Positions 45,637-57,164 of a DNA stretch of 64,000 nucleotides are shown here, piece by piece (the first letter of the stretch is position 1; every line of letters begins with the position of its first letter). Position numbers and translations under genes: made by a program. Where the stretch lies: NCBI GenBank assembly GCA_004764695.1, contig SMSO01000032.1, forward strand, positions 6,530,668 to 6,594,667, given 5' to 3'. A model generated the notes under the pieces. It did not search any database, was not told the origin of the DNA, and saw nothing but the letters and a program-made list of their open reading frames with translations. Source of the DNA: Schizochytrium sp. TIO01 (taxonomy: Eukaryota; Sar; Bigyra; Thraustochytrida; Thraustochytriidae).

Positions 45637-47287
45637 TCTGATTGTGCAGGAGAAGCAGTGGCATTGATTTGATAGAGCCTTCTACTTCGAGGCTGGTCTG
45701 ATCTCGTGAAGTCGTGTCTTAATATGCAAGATCGATAAAGATAACGGCTTCGCAGATGGTCTAAATCAGTTCGTGGAGGGCGTGCCAGTTTCTTCACTTA
45801 GCTAGGGATATCCTGCGGCTTGAGCGCAGACCTTAGTGCACCAATCCACCATAAAATACATGAAACTGTCTGTCTATAAACAAATAGAACGATCTCTTTC
45901 TTTGAGTTTCACTCCTCCGTTGTGCTTTGCGCTTGACTACGTTCTTGCGTTTGATCAACTCGAACTTGAAGACGTTCGTTTCCGAATCCAATGAACTCAT
46001 TCATCTTAGGAAGATGTTGCTCTTATGAATTGTTAATTTTAAAATAAGTATTAATTAAGTGTTAAAGTTTTAAACAAAATAGGACATAATACTACCCTGA
46101 GTAAGATGCCTGATTTTGCTCATTCTATTTTATCATTTTCCCCCACAAATTAAATTAAATTTACTTACAATCAACAAAGGAGGACTGGAAAAATAGAACA
46201 GTGGCGCTGTGTTTTCTACACAGATTCAATTTGCTACAGAGTTCAGACACCGTTTAAGTCCTCCTTCCAACTATTGAGAGTTCGGCTCAAGGTTGAATTG
46301 AGTGATGGAAGAATGCGACATTTGGGGTGTTATAGTAAATGATATGTGGTGAAATAGGAGTGACTCTGGCGCATCGGTCTTTCTCTTTTGCATTCAGCGG
46401 TGATGATGACAAATTGATGATCAACCAACAAAAGCAGAAGTTATCTAGAAACTTCGGATGCAGGAGCAGAAGGTGGCGCTTCTAGAAAAGCATCGTTTGC
46501 CTCTAAATGTGACGCTCGAAGGTGGGATTTCAAGGTACCTTTTGAGAGGTCCGTGTTAGGATAGGTTCCGGTTTTATATTCGTGGGACAGGGGACCCGCT
46601 CTACGTTGCTACGTTGATGTTTTGTTTGGGAAAATCGAAGCTTTGGAGGTTGACAACTGCGGAGGATATGAACTGTTCTGCAAGATAGCGTTATGAATGC
46701 GGTTGAAACAAAAGGTGCCGAGTGAAGATGATGTAGGGTGTGTGAGCAGATATCAGGAAGTCTTGGTTCTGGTTTCGTCATTTGAATTTTAAAATGGAGA
46801 TATGATAACCATTTTGATATTCCTTCGAACATTGGGCTTTAAAAAATCTTAATTTGCATTCTTGAAGCGAGAAATTCACAGCAAAATAGGATTGCCAATG
46901 TTGTAAAAACTATGTCATGTGCCAGTGCGCATAGAAGATTTCAAGCATTGTTGTCTAAAGTAAGGTTTAGAATACGGCACCTAAGCAAAGTATCAATACT
47001 TCATCCAAGACTGCCTATAGGGTGAGTCTATGTGCGCATTCCTTATTTTTTAGGCGGAGGTAGTAACTATAGTTTGACCAAATACTTATGATGAGTTGGG
47101 TGAATCTTCATACATATAAATTCTAAGTGATTTGCACACTTTCAGGATAAAAGAAAACCAGAAACGAACGAGCGGGCGGTTACTATTGATTTTTTACGAA
47201 TGCACCACAAAAAAAAATCCCTAAGAATTTCAACGACGAGAAATAATCGCATGTAGATTTTCAGATTAAGGAAAATAGATAATCAAT

Positions 47288-50200
47288 TTAAACGATTTTG
47301 TAAAGGTCATAGGAGACGCGTTCAGCTTCGCGCAAGCGCGCTGCATAAATCGGTTCACGTAAGTATGCTTCCATAAGTTCATAAACCCCATCAAGTGATC
47401 TACTAATTTCGTGCAAGCAATCACCCAAAAGCGGAAGATTGAGCATAAGGGCGAGATTTCGAGAAGATACTACACTCTCCAAGAAAAGTTCATCCCGATA
47501 TGCCCGGCTTACGAAATCATGCAGAATTGCACCGAGCAGTCTTGGAGACGCAACAATCGGACGGAGGGCTGGGCTTGACCGTCGTTGCCGATTGTTCAAT
47601 TGAAAAGCAATTGCAGAGAAGGATGTAGTTAACCATCTGTTGGCTGCAAAGAAAGCACTTGCAGTAGTCCTATCCATGGTCTTTGCGGGTTGACCATCCT
47701 TGTCGCGAGAATATATCATAACACCACCAAGATGATTAATCTTCCAAAGGGAAAGCCACACTTGCTGAGAACTCTTTACTGCTTTTGCATATGCAGGGAG
47801 AGGCGCGTCAAAGTTAATTTTTTGCATATCCTCAAGTTGAATCGATCGCAACAGGAGACCAGTCTTAAAGTATAATAACTGGGCAAGTCTATGCTCATAT
47901 GCAGCCAGCTGAGAGGTGCCGATGGTGATGTCCTCTGGATGCTCATACTCATTGGTCAAGATCTGCTCCGTAATGAGGGTAAAATCATGGTACGCATCCG
48001 AGATAGCTAAGCGAATAGATTCCCGTCCATTTTTAGGCCACACAAGAGTCGCCAGAATAAGAGCTCCTCCTGCACCCACAGCGGTTGATGCAAGCACATA
48101 TCCACCTTCGCGCCAGATATTGTTTGTTGCGGGATCTGACAAAGTTACAAAGCCAGTAGAGATACTTGCTAGAGTACGCATCATACTGAAGCCAATGTAG
48201 CCCCACCCTGGCCACTTGGTTTTAAACCACAGGTAGCAAAAGAGCGCAACAACCTCAAAGCCATAAAGGATCCATTTGCGGTTATCATCTGTACAGCCAT
48301 TGATACATGCTAACTCCCACGCAATACCAATAACAATACAACCAACGAAGACGCCAACAATACGTTGAATGACACGTTCAATCACAAGGCCTGTTTGAAT
48401 CTTAAATAAAACCACTTGGAAAGCGAAGATACCGTTCAGAAACTGCACGACTGTGTACAATTGATATGACCGCTCCAATAGGCCAGGTAAGATCATTAAG
48501 GTTGTGCCTAGCGCAAATTTGAGAGCGAGTTTCCATTCATCTGATGAAAAGAAATTTATAATTTTGTATTCCCAACGGGCAACCATAGAGCCCCATGGTT
48601 TGTAGAAATTCTCCCGGTCCGTGTTTTCTGAAGACGGAACAATCACATCATGAAAAGGATATGTTAAATGCCATTCCTTACCAGCCAATGAAGAATCTGG
48701 TGTAGACTCCTTTTCGAGCTGCTTCACAACATTTTTTTGCTCTTGAACGAGTTTGAGAAGAATGAGTACATAACTGACTAGTTTTGTACGCTTAAAGAAA
48801 ACGTGCTTGTCTGGGGAACCTTCAAAAGATTGGTCATATGCTTTCCCCGCATGCGACCGAAGGTAGCGTTCCATCCACGAAATAGAAAGATCTTCGAGAT
48901 CTTGAGCAATTTTCTCCATTGCGTCTTGCTCGCGTGCCAGGAACCCAAAAGTACGTTGGCGCTCCTCATCCATAGATTTATCCGAAGGCTTCATGCCCAC
49001 CAACTTTGCCATACGATGACCACCGAGCTCTAGCAATAAACTCAATTTAGCCATAAGAATAGGAATATTTTCGCGCTCAAGCGTTTTACGCGCAGCATCT
49101 TGAGAGTTTATTGTAGCGTCCTCGATACAATCCTGCTTGATAAAGGTCTCTCGATGGTACTCCAAAACTTCAGATGGTCCCTCCTCATCACCAGATGGTT
49201 CAAAGTCAGCACGTGAGTTAATCACATCACCAGCAGCTGCACGAGCTATACGTGAGAGACTCAAGGAACTTTCGTATCGCATCAAATAGCGGTAACCATC
49301 GCCTTTGAAGAGAAAACGCGTCTCTAAGAGCGTGGAATTAACCCATTTCTGCATAACAGGAATTGATCCTAGCTCTTTAAGACGCGCTTCATCTAGCTGG
49401 TCCAATAATTCCTTTTCAATCAACGTTTGTTCTAAATTGCCCCTTGGGTCCAGCGTGTGCGTGGCGATACGGTCATAAACAGGGCGTAGATTCCGCAACA
49501 TACTAGCGTAAAGGGAGTAATGATTCCGAAGGGCAGATCGCGTTTCGCTTCCGGTTGACCATGGAAAGATCGTCATAGCTCCAAGCCAATGCAGGAAGTA
49601 GGCTGCTGCAAGACCGAAGGTTGCACCACCAAGGGCAATCATGGCTTCTTTAAATGGTTGCTCGTAGTCATGCATATTGTAGATCTGGAAGAGGGACATG
49701 TGTATAATTGAGTAGGTAATAGTGGGACCCAAAAGTGTCATCATACCTGAAGCGTTGAAGGACTGCACAGAAAAGGCAATCATAACGCCAACAGAAAAGA
49801 GAATCAGGTACCCCGTGATATTTCGGGGCGAAATAGCGAGAATTAGGAGAGTATAAGCTACATAAAATGGCCAAGAAGAAATCAACAGTATGAGCTGATG
49901 GCATTCATGGCCGATGGAGGTCATATGCAAAGGACGCAATGCCAGAATCATTGCCAGAATTGGCAATAAAAGCGATGTTCTGTAGGATATTGTTTGAATA
50001 GGTTCGAAGAATGGAAGCAGGAGTGCGATTGTTGATACAACTGAGGTACGCAGGAGAATTTTTTCTGCGAGGCCAAAAGTAAATCTCCTTTTTTTAATAG
50101 GTGGTGGAGGAGGTGCCGTCTGTTCCTCGCCAGCCTCTCCCTTTTCAAGATCATGCATGGAATGACCAGGAATTTTCATGTCTGCCAGAGATTTCCGGGC

Positions 50201-50368
50201 ATACTGATCAACTTTCTCAAGCCAGTTGTCGCCCGCAGAAATATCATGGCGGAAGGTCCGGTATTCGCGACGCTCTTGCTCACCAGCTTCTGCAAGCTCA
50301 CTCTCGTGGCGGCGTTCCGCTTCATCTTCAGTCCAATCCTGAAAGAGTGCATCCGCCCGGTCAGCCAT
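47288..50368 (-). CDS. G5: FUSC/ArAE-like membrane protein, clade B
   Basis: At 1026 residues this is the shortest member; ATG at 50366-50368. Box LFQDWTEDE (8-16); VDQYARKSLADM (53-64); DLEKGEAGEE followed by a six-proline run (85-90) and a basic patch KKRR just before the first bundle (about 104-270). Second bundle about 609-780, with VIERVIQRIVG and C688/C692 (CINGC). The LELGAHR block of the soluble region reads LELGGHR only in this protein. The first bundle contains SPRN between two helices, as in G4. The C-terminal domain has KINFDAPLPAYAKAV, WLSLWKINHLGG and SPALRPIVASP; the Val of PVLRP is replaced by Ala, unlike all others. These substitutions suggest mildly relaxed constraint rather than loss, since the frame is intact over its full length. 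Confidence 0.8.
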   Translation of the reverse strand: MADRADALFQDWTEDEAERRHESELAEAGEQERREYRTFRHDISAGDNWLEKVDQYARKSLADMKIPGHSMHDLEKGEAGEEQTAPPPPPIKKRRFTFGLAEKILLRTSVVSTIALLLPFFEPIQTISYRTSLLLPILAMILALRPLHMTSIGHECHQLILLISSWPFYVAYTLLILAISPRNITGYLILFSVGVMIAFSVQSFNASGMMTLLGPTITYSIIHMSLFQIYNMHDYEQPFKEAMIALGGATFGLAAAYFLHWLGAMTIFPWSTGSETRSALRNHYSLYASMLRNLRPVYDRIATHTLDPRGNLEQTLIEKELLDQLDEARLKELGSIPVMQKWVNSTLLETRFLFKGDGYRYLMRYESSLSLSRIARAAAGDVINSRADFEPSGDEEGPSEVLEYHRETFIKQDCIEDATINSQDAARKTLERENIPILMAKLSLLLELGGHRMAKLVGMKPSDKSMDEERQRTFGFLAREQDAMEKIAQDLEDLSISWMERYLRSHAGKAYDQSFEGSPDKHVFFKRTKLVSYVLILLKLVQEQKNVVKQLEKESTPDSSLAGKEWHLTYPFHDVIVPSSENTDRENFYKPWGSMVARWEYKIINFFSSDEWKLALKFALGTTLMILPGLLERSYQLYTVVQFLNGIFAFQVVLFKIQTGLVIERVIQRIVGVFVGCIVIGIAWELACINGCTDDNRKWILYGFEVVALFCYLWFKTKWPGWGYIGFSMMRTLASISTGFVTLSDPATNNIWREGGYVLASTAVGAGGALILATLVWPKNGRESIRLAISDAYHDFTLITEQILTNEYEHPEDITIGTSQLAAYEHRLAQLLYFKTGLLLRSIQLEDMQKINFDAPLPAYAKAVKSSQQVWLSLWKINHLGGVMIYSRDKDGQPAKTMDRTTASAFFAANRWLTTSFSAIAFQLNNRQRRSSPALRPIVASPRLLGAILHDFVSRAYRDELFLESVVSSRNLALMLNLPLLGDCLHEISRSLDGVYELMEAYLREPIYAARLREAERVSYDLYKIV

Positions 50369-53041
50369 TATGATTGGTCCGTGCTTAGTAGGGTTGTGCT
50401 GTTTGAGTGAAATTTGTCGTATGAACCTGCAACCCTAAACAATCCGAGCCAAAGCAAGATGATTGAGCAGAAATATACTAAAATTGCGTTCCTAGTATGC
50501 AACCCCGAACGAATAGTCCCCAGCCAGTTTGCGAGCCCACCTGAGCAGAGAATGTACGGATGCAGTCAGGATTCCTTCGATCCCGCTGAGCTTGCTCGCA
50601 GTAATAGCTCGAGAGAGCCACTTATTGAGCTGAGCAAATGCGATCCCTCAACGAATTTCAATTAATGGAAGACTGAGTTAAAGCGAAGCTACGGTTCCCT
50701 GAGGATCTCGACACGCTTTCGCCTTCGGATCAAAGATATGAGTAGCGCCAGACGATACCTATTCTTCAGATACTGCTTTGTCCAATGCACTTATGGGCGG
50801 AATTTAATCGACTTGGCAGCCTGATATAATATTGAGAAGGTTATGAAGCGTTGGACAATCACCTCATTCAAACCTGCTCACTACCGAAGGGCTTGTTTCC
50901 CCTTCTTTGGAGCCTTGTCGAACACTTACAAAGAATTCTGCTGAAGGCTGCCAGGCTCAGCCACCCGACCTCGAGGTTTCTGACCGTTTCGCCTTGAGGA
51001 CTGGCCGCGAGAGATGTTACTGCTTTGCTTCGCCTTGCTTTGGTTATGGTGTATGAGGTTTGTTCTGTTTTGTTTCGTTTTTATAGTTGCTTTCTTTTTA
51101 CTTTAACTCAAAGTTATTTGTTGTTTGTAGTGGCTTTTTGTATTTTTTCAGCCGATAGCCTTGCGAGTTTGAGGCGACCACAGAGTAGACTCGGTAAGCC
51201 AGAATACGCTCGCCAACAGAATTGACTGGCAGAAAAGAGAGAGAAATCTGGAGGTGGAATAGGTTTTGCACGCATCTTGGTGGCGTCAGTATTCATTTAT
51301 CTCATTCGAATTGGAATGATTGGAACGTATCGGGTGCAGTGTTAATACTTTCGCTACTTTTAAAAGACGAACACAGAAAGTGGCGCAAACAAACATAACC
51401 AAACAAATCAACCTCTGACGCTATTTACGGTCGATTGTATGTTCTGATTCAATGTGTCAGAGGTTGAAAAGTAAAAGTGGATGTGAAATGCGAGCGATTG
51501 ATTGATTGTGTAATCAAACTTGATTTGTTAGTAGGCCAGGTATGAAAACAACTCTAATTTATACTATAGTAGTGGTAAGGGTTATATAAAATTACCACAT
51601 CAGCACCTTTTTTACCGTAGCATTCTTCTATATTTATTTAAATAAATTGAATTAAAAAAAAACTTTTTAAAAAACTTTAAAACTTAAAAGCGTGACTAAA
51701 CCTTAGAGACTCTAACTTTACAAAAATAAAAATAAATAAAAATTGACGCTGTCTTTTTGTTGTGCATGGAATTTTTACGATATTTTTACGAGAGACAAAC
51801 ACTGTTGTATATACTAAAGCGATAGCAGCGCTTCATTCCAACCGTGGCTTATTAGTCTCGTGGTCGCATTTAGCACATCCGCAACACCACCTTGACCGAG
51901 GTAGCCATGCTAACTAGTTTCTTAGCTTCTAGTCGTACTTATTCATTGGTCTGGGTGCTACGAATTTGTGACGCAAGGTACATCGTCGTCATCCAGTTCC
52001 TCTCATCACTATAATCTTTGAAAACTGCTCGGTGCATCTCCGTGTTGTACCCATCGACACAAGTCGCCAGCAGTGGAGACAATGATGATGAGGTGCGCAG
52101 GACAACCACGATCTTTGGATTGACACATATGTATTTAAGAGCAAGTTATGATTGATTGCTGATCTGCACATGAATTTTTATTTTTGTTTTCACTTTTACT
52201 TTACTTGCTAGACTTTTATTTGTGAATAACCATCTTCACTTCTTTTGTTTAGGTGAACTGAGATAGATCCCTGAAGTATATTAGTGCTTCTTATGGACCC
52301 ATAATATATCGTGACCGGAACAATTTAGCTACTCGATGCGCCCACTTGAGAAAACAGGAGCTTCTACTCTCCTTAACTTTTCAATGCTTTTTATTTATTT
52401 AATTAAAAATAAGTAAAAAAGATCTTCTTCTTTTTTCAACATAAGCCTTACTTAGATTGTCGTTCAAGGAAGCAACTAATCACCAAGACTTTTTAATCAG
52501 TAAAAACTGCTAATACAGAGATAATAAACTTCTTTTGAGATAATTCCAGAACCCTTGGGGTCACTTTGTGCTCAAGTGCTGGTGATGTATATTTACTATT
52601 TGAAGCACGGTAGAAACTTTAGACAGTTCTACTCAAGCAATAAATTATAGGTGTTTTTACATTACATATTTTTAATTCTAGATGAGCGTCTCTAGGAATA
52701 GGTTTGAACTCATCGTTGAACTGCTAAGCAATAACATTTAGCTTTGTTACGAACCATCTCGCCCTCAGGTTTAGAATTGAACAGGACAATCTCGCCAAAC
52801 CTGCGCCTACATTGCCACCATATCTCAGACATAGCAATTTTGACAAATTTTCTACTCTGACGTCCTTAATTTACTTACAGGACGCTCAAGGTTATTTTTA
52901 GTGACCAGCCCTCGTTTCTGCTTCGATCCCAAAACCGAGCACGAAACCTAGCTTAGGTAACTTCAGGTGCATTTGCATCGCTCAAGGAAGAATGTATTAC
53001 CCCCAATTCTAAGAAGCACCTACTAACAAGAGCGTGTTTAC

Positions 53042-53519
53042 ACCTTAGTCAGAGGTTGCATACGTGAGTTTGGAGGATTCTATACTCTCAGATTATATGA
53101 GTTTAAGATTGCTCCATTTCAAAATCAAGTTGCAGAAAAGACAAGACAAGAAGCAGAAAAGACAACACTGTTAGACCTGTGGATTAGCGTAACGCTAAAA
53201 AAGCAAAAGCTACGCAATCGCTTGCCGTAAATGCACGTATCTCATTCGCCTCATACTTAATACCACAATCCATTAGACGTAGTATTACATATAATGTGCT
53301 TCGATGATTATACTATAAAGGCCAGCTTCCCTCGGGACATGAAGCAAGAACGAGATATGTAATAATTGCTTGCTTTGTTATAAAAAGACATACGTGGGCT
53401 TATAAACCCATTTCGAAATGTTACACGTTAGCGTGTTTGTAAATATATTCGTCATCTATACAAGCGCGTTGAAGGGTTGATGATTTGTATAAACGTCAAT
53501 GTGATTTTTTCTTCCACAT
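53042..53519. repeat. Diverged direct repeat, left unit
   Basis: Blocks of this unit align in order with the region 53604-54043. 53042-53130 matches 53604-53695 (shared cores TTGCATA, TTCTATAC, CCATTTC). 53174-53245 and again 53311-53385 both match 53762-53845 (ATTAGCGT; ACTATAAAG; TTGCTTGC). 53420-53519 matches 53950-54043, which runs into the G6 coding end. The internal double match indicates more than one duplication event. Confidence 0.7.
53456..53519 (-). pseudogene. Decayed fragment of the 3' end of a G6-like gene
   Basis: Aligned by eye, 53458-53519 matches 53984-54043 (the G6 C-terminus and stop) at about 48 of 60 positions, with a 2-bp insertion that breaks the frame. The stop-codon position is preserved as a TAG. 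The match continues into the 3' flank (shared TAGCGTGT) but fades quickly upstream, so no longer coding remnant can be followed. It is either a short local duplication or the last trace of a lost array member. Confidence 0.6.
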
Positions 53520-53603
53520 TTGGTCCACTCACGTCGGTAAAGGAAGAAAGGATCACATCAAATTCGATTCATTATCAACTATCAAAGAGCCTGTATGTTT
53601 CTG

Positions 53604-54043
53604 CCACTTAATTCAGAAGTTGCATATGTCTCAAAGCTAGGTTTGGTGATTTCTATACCGAATGGATTTAGCATCGTCCCATTTCCAATTTGAAAGAAAG
53701 AAAAAAAAAAAAAAAACTAAAAAGAAGGAAAGAAAACAAGAGAGTAGACGTTTGCGTTGCCACTATAAAGCCTTTGAATTAGCGTCATGCCCATACAGCA
53801 AGGAGACGGGTGATTGCTTGCTCTGTGAATGTGCATAGCTTTTTGCTTCCGTGGTACAGTAGTAACAAATGCCACCATTAAGGACATTATAGATTTTCAC
53901 TTTGTTTTTCATTTTAAAAAATTAACTCAAGAGCATATGGAAAAAAACAAAAAATGTAGCGTGTGTCAATATCTGCAAGATTTACACAAGCGAGATGTAG
54001 GGGTGATGATTGGTATAGACATCAAAGGTTTTCTCTTCGGCAT
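53604..54043. repeat. Diverged direct repeat, right unit
   Basis: The counterpart of the left unit. It comprises the presumed G6 3' flank and the last 20 codons of G6, so it is probably the parental copy. It is interrupted by a poly-A run at 53700-53716 that the left unit lacks. Confidence 0.7.
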
Positions 54044-57000
54044 CCCGGAGATCTAAAGCATAGGTTGGTTTGTTCAGAAAATGCTCCATGAAGGTAAAAA
54101 CCTCGTCCAGGGAATGTGAAATAATCGTCAAGTTCTGCGCGAGTAAAGGCAAGCTCAGGAGCTTGGACAGATCATTTGATTGAAGTAAATGATCAATAAA
54201 TTTCTTGTCTTGGTAGGCTTGGCGCAGAAAACCATGAACCATACTTTTCAACAAAGGTGGAGTTGCTGCCAAGGGCCGCAACACAGGGAGAGAATCACGA
54301 CGATCCGAAAGCAAACGCGCTGACACTGCTGTAAAGGCTGATGTGAGCCATCTATTTACCGCAAAAAAGGCTTGCGCAGTTTCATGTTGCATAGCCTCAA
54401 CTGTATTACCTTGGGCATCGCGCATATAAATGCGAATGCCTCCAAGGTGATGCAGCTTCCACAAAGAGTGCCAAATGCGACGGGTGCTCTCGACTGCTTT
54501 GACGTACTCTTCATGAGGGGCATCATAGCGAATTCTTTGCTGAGTTTCAAGGAGGGCTGATCGCAATTTGCCTGCCATATTCACGTATAACGTGGATGCA
54601 ATTTGGTCTTCAAATGCAGCCACTTTTTGCGACGTGCATTCTGACATTTCTGGATGCTTGAGCCGCTCCGTGAGAACCTGCTCGTACAAAAGAATGAAGT
54701 CATGATATACTTGAGCTAGATTTTGACGAATCAGCAATCTCCCACTAACGGGCCAGATACAAAGTGCTAAGAACAAAGCACCAACAGCACCAATTACGCT
54801 CGAAAGCATTACATAGCCCGCAGTTATCCAATAGTAAGAATGCGTTCTTTCCGAGGCATTAAAATAAATAATCACCATACTAGTAATGGTCCGCAACAGA
54901 GAGAAGAACGCGTATGCATAATTTGGTTTCGTTTGCTTGATAAAAAAATATGCGCCCAAGGCGAGCATTTCAAAAGCAAAAAATATCCACTCATGGTTTT
55001 CCGTACCACAGCCACCAATGCAAGTGAACTCCCATGCAATGCCGGCAAGAACTAGGCCTGCAGCAATCCCACCTAAACGATGAAAAAATCTCTCGATAAT
55101 CAGACCTTCCTGAGTTTTCAATAGAACAACCTCAAATGTAAAGATTGCATTGATGAGCTGTACCGTAGAGTAAGCTTGATAAGAAGAGGGAAGCATAGCC
55201 GGGAGTGAGAGCATGGCTGTTCCAAAGGCAAATTTTAAAGACCCTTTCCATCCAAGGTCCGAAAAATATTTGACCATTGCGGACTCTAATCGACCAACCG
55301 TTCCCTCCGGTGGCACATAGAGGGCGCGCCGCGCTGCGTACTGTGCCCCTTTTAGGAGCTGATCAACAAATGGAAACGTTGATGTCCATTCTTTTTTCCA
55401 ATTATTTGGATTGGCGCGACTCTCGGCCTGAAATGTTAGCAATGTGTCTTCATGTGCCTTGACGAGTTTGACCAGAGCACGCACATATGTGATGAGTTTG
55501 ATGCGTCGAAAGAATGCAGCAACGAGTTCTGAAGATCTACTTTCTGCCAGAGTTGCATGCATGCGGATGTAACGTTTCGTCCAGCTCACTGCAAGTTTAT
55601 CAAGCTCTTCAGCTATGGAGTTAAGGATTTCTTGCTCTTTCAATAACACACTAAAGTCTTCTGTGTAGGTATTGTCTCCGGGGCGAGACCTGGCAAGGTC
55701 TGAAAAGCGATGCGCTCCAAGCTCCAGCAACAAGCTCAACTCCGTTATCAGAACAGGTATGCGATCTAGCTCAAGCTTACGCTGCTCATCATTTTCTTGA
55801 GAATGGGCATTCTTATCACGAAGAGTTGATCCCTCGTTTTCGAAAAGCTCCTTCTCGTCGCGAAGTTCGTTGGCAAGTTTCTCGAAGTCCTTGTTCGTCA
55901 TACCAAGGATATCAGATGCCGTACTTCGTGCAATGCGGGTTAGATGCAAACTTTTGTCGTATCGATCGAGATAGGCCATACCTTCTCCATTGAACTTGAA
56001 ACGAGTCTCTACCAGAGCGGCCTCTAACCAGCTTTGCGTCAGAGTAATAGAGTTAATTTCCTGATCTCGAACCTCGTCAAGTTTTTGAAGCACGTCTGCC
56101 TCGATGCAAGAATCATCATACTTTGATTCGTGCAAAGGGTCAAGTGTATACACAGCAATTCGATCATACACAGGCCGAAGTTTATGGAGAAGACTGGCAT
56201 ATGCAGAGTATCTCGCACCAAGCGCATCCTGCAAGCGGCCAGTAGCCATAAAAGGAAAGAAAATAAAGGAAGCAACAAGGTGCATGGCTATCGGCATTGC
56301 CATAGAAAAGGTACCATTATTAAGAATGGTAATACTTTTTGCAAAAATTTCATCTTCCGAGGTGAGACCTTTGAAATTACCAGCTGAGTACATTGAAACG
56401 GCTGTGACGGAAAAGTTAATGAGCTGGACTACCGTGGTTGGGAGATTTGGAGGGTGTTTCCATACCAATAAAATGAGGCCTCCTACTGCAAGCGCTTGAA
56501 GTGTCATGTACCCGCCTAAATTGTGAATAGTAACAGCCACCATGAACACGGCATAGGCATAAATGCATGGCCAAATAGCAATAAAGATCATTGCACTGTT
56601 TACCTCCATACCAATGCTTGTGTGTTGAAGTGGTCGCAACGTTAGTACGACAGTATACACTGGAATAAGATTTGTGAGCTGCCCTGCAAGATGACGAATT
56701 GTGACTGAGAATGGCAAAAGAAGGCCAATGATGCACACGAGTACATGTCGGATAAGGTTTTTATCTGCTTGCGAAAGACTGTGAATTTTCTGATACAAGA
56801 AACCCCATGGAGTATGGGCACTGGATAGTAAAGCTTCTTTCTTTTCGTGTACTGATTTAGCGGTATGGGAGTCCCCGCTCTCGATGTCTGACGCCGGCCC
56901 ATGACTGGAGCCCTTAACAAGTTTTGATTCTATCGGCGAAAGATCATGCTTTGACACAACAGACTCAAAGCCTGACATATTACGCAAGTAATCTCGAGCA

Positions 57001-57164
57001 TATTGCTCCACCCCGTTTGGTGAGGCACCTATTTGACTTCTAATGCGTTCAGCTTCTTCACGCTCTGCATTGTTGGCATCTTGCAGCTCACTGCGCAAGC
57101 GATCTTCCCTCCTTTCTTGGTCAAAGTCCTCAAACACTGCATCTGCTGCAGCATTGTCCGTCAT
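53982..57164 (-). CDS. G6: FUSC/ArAE-like membrane protein, clade C
   Basis: A 1060-residue product; ATG at 57162-57164. The N-terminal box is VFEDFDQERRED (10-21), with Phe in place of Trp. EQYARDYLRNMSGFES (53-68) follows; the serine-rich segment has DIESGD (93-98). First bundle about 137-303; second about 640-812, with IIERFFHRLGG and C715/C719 (CIGGC). JM box RPVYDRIAVYTLDP. The soluble region has a clade-specific charged helix (about 425-470) and RYIRMHA where the others have RYLRxHA. The C-terminal domain is typical, with RRDSLPVLRPLAATP. The tail is some eight residues longer than in clades A and B and ends Y-I-S-L-V, with Ser at -2 and Val at 0, compatible with a class I PDZ ligand. 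Its 3' flank is duplicated immediately downstream. Confidence 0.8.
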   Translation of the reverse strand: MTDNAAADAVFEDFDQERREDRLRSELQDANNAEREEAERIRSQIGASPNGVEQYARDYLRNMSGFESVVSKHDLSPIESKLVKGSSHGPASDIESGDSHTAKSVHEKKEALLSSAHTPWGFLYQKIHSLSQADKNLIRHVLVCIIGLLLPFSVTIRHLAGQLTNLIPVYTVVLTLRPLQHTSIGMEVNSAMIFIAIWPCIYAYAVFMVAVTIHNLGGYMTLQALAVGGLILLVWKHPPNLPTTVVQLINFSVTAVSMYSAGNFKGLTSEDEIFAKSITILNNGTFSMAMPIAMHLVASFIFFPFMATGRLQDALGARYSAYASLLHKLRPVYDRIAVYTLDPLHESKYDDSCIEADVLQKLDEVRDQEINSITLTQSWLEAALVETRFKFNGEGMAYLDRYDKSLHLTRIARSTASDILGMTNKDFEKLANELRDEKELFENEGSTLRDKNAHSQENDEQRKLELDRIPVLITELSLLLELGAHRFSDLARSRPGDNTYTEDFSVLLKEQEILNSIAEELDKLAVSWTKRYIRMHATLAESRSSELVAAFFRRIKLITYVRALVKLVKAHEDTLLTFQAESRANPNNWKKEWTSTFPFVDQLLKGAQYAARRALYVPPEGTVGRLESAMVKYFSDLGWKGSLKFAFGTAMLSLPAMLPSSYQAYSTVQLINAIFTFEVVLLKTQEGLIIERFFHRLGGIAAGLVLAGIAWEFTCIGGCGTENHEWIFFAFEMLALGAYFFIKQTKPNYAYAFFSLLRTITSMVIIYFNASERTHSYYWITAGYVMLSSVIGAVGALFLALCIWPVSGRLLIRQNLAQVYHDFILLYEQVLTERLKHPEMSECTSQKVAAFEDQIASTLYVNMAGKLRSALLETQQRIRYDAPHEEYVKAVESTRRIWHSLWKLHHLGGIRIYMRDAQGNTVEAMQHETAQAFFAVNRWLTSAFTAVSARLLSDRRDSLPVLRPLAATPPLLKSMVHGFLRQAYQDKKFIDHLLQSNDLSKLLSLPLLAQNLTIISHSLDEVFTFMEHFLNKPTYALDLRDAEEKTFDVYTNHHPYISLV

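Larger units (their letters stand above)
39230..47287. other. Spacer G4-G5 (8.1 kb), gene desert with repeats
   Basis: No recognisable coding sequence occurs in 8.1 kb, although the flanking genes are close paralogues. It contains an A-run/T-run pair (41144-41178), tandem repeats at 42653-43349, an AAAC tract (45030-45074) and a self-complementary TAGC tract (45611-45636). There are also AT-rich islands around 44058-44195 and 46030-46080. A possible tiny spliced frame at 41253-41441 is listed separately. No fragment of the array proteins was seen here. Confidence 0.5.
50369..53981. other. Spacer G5-G6 (3.6 kb) with fossil duplication
   Basis: No intact gene was recognised. The left half is anonymous, with AT-rich islands at about 51590-51760 and 52380-52430. 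The right 950 bp consist of diverged direct repeats that include a decayed copy of the G6 3' end (see separate entries). Confidence 0.6.
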
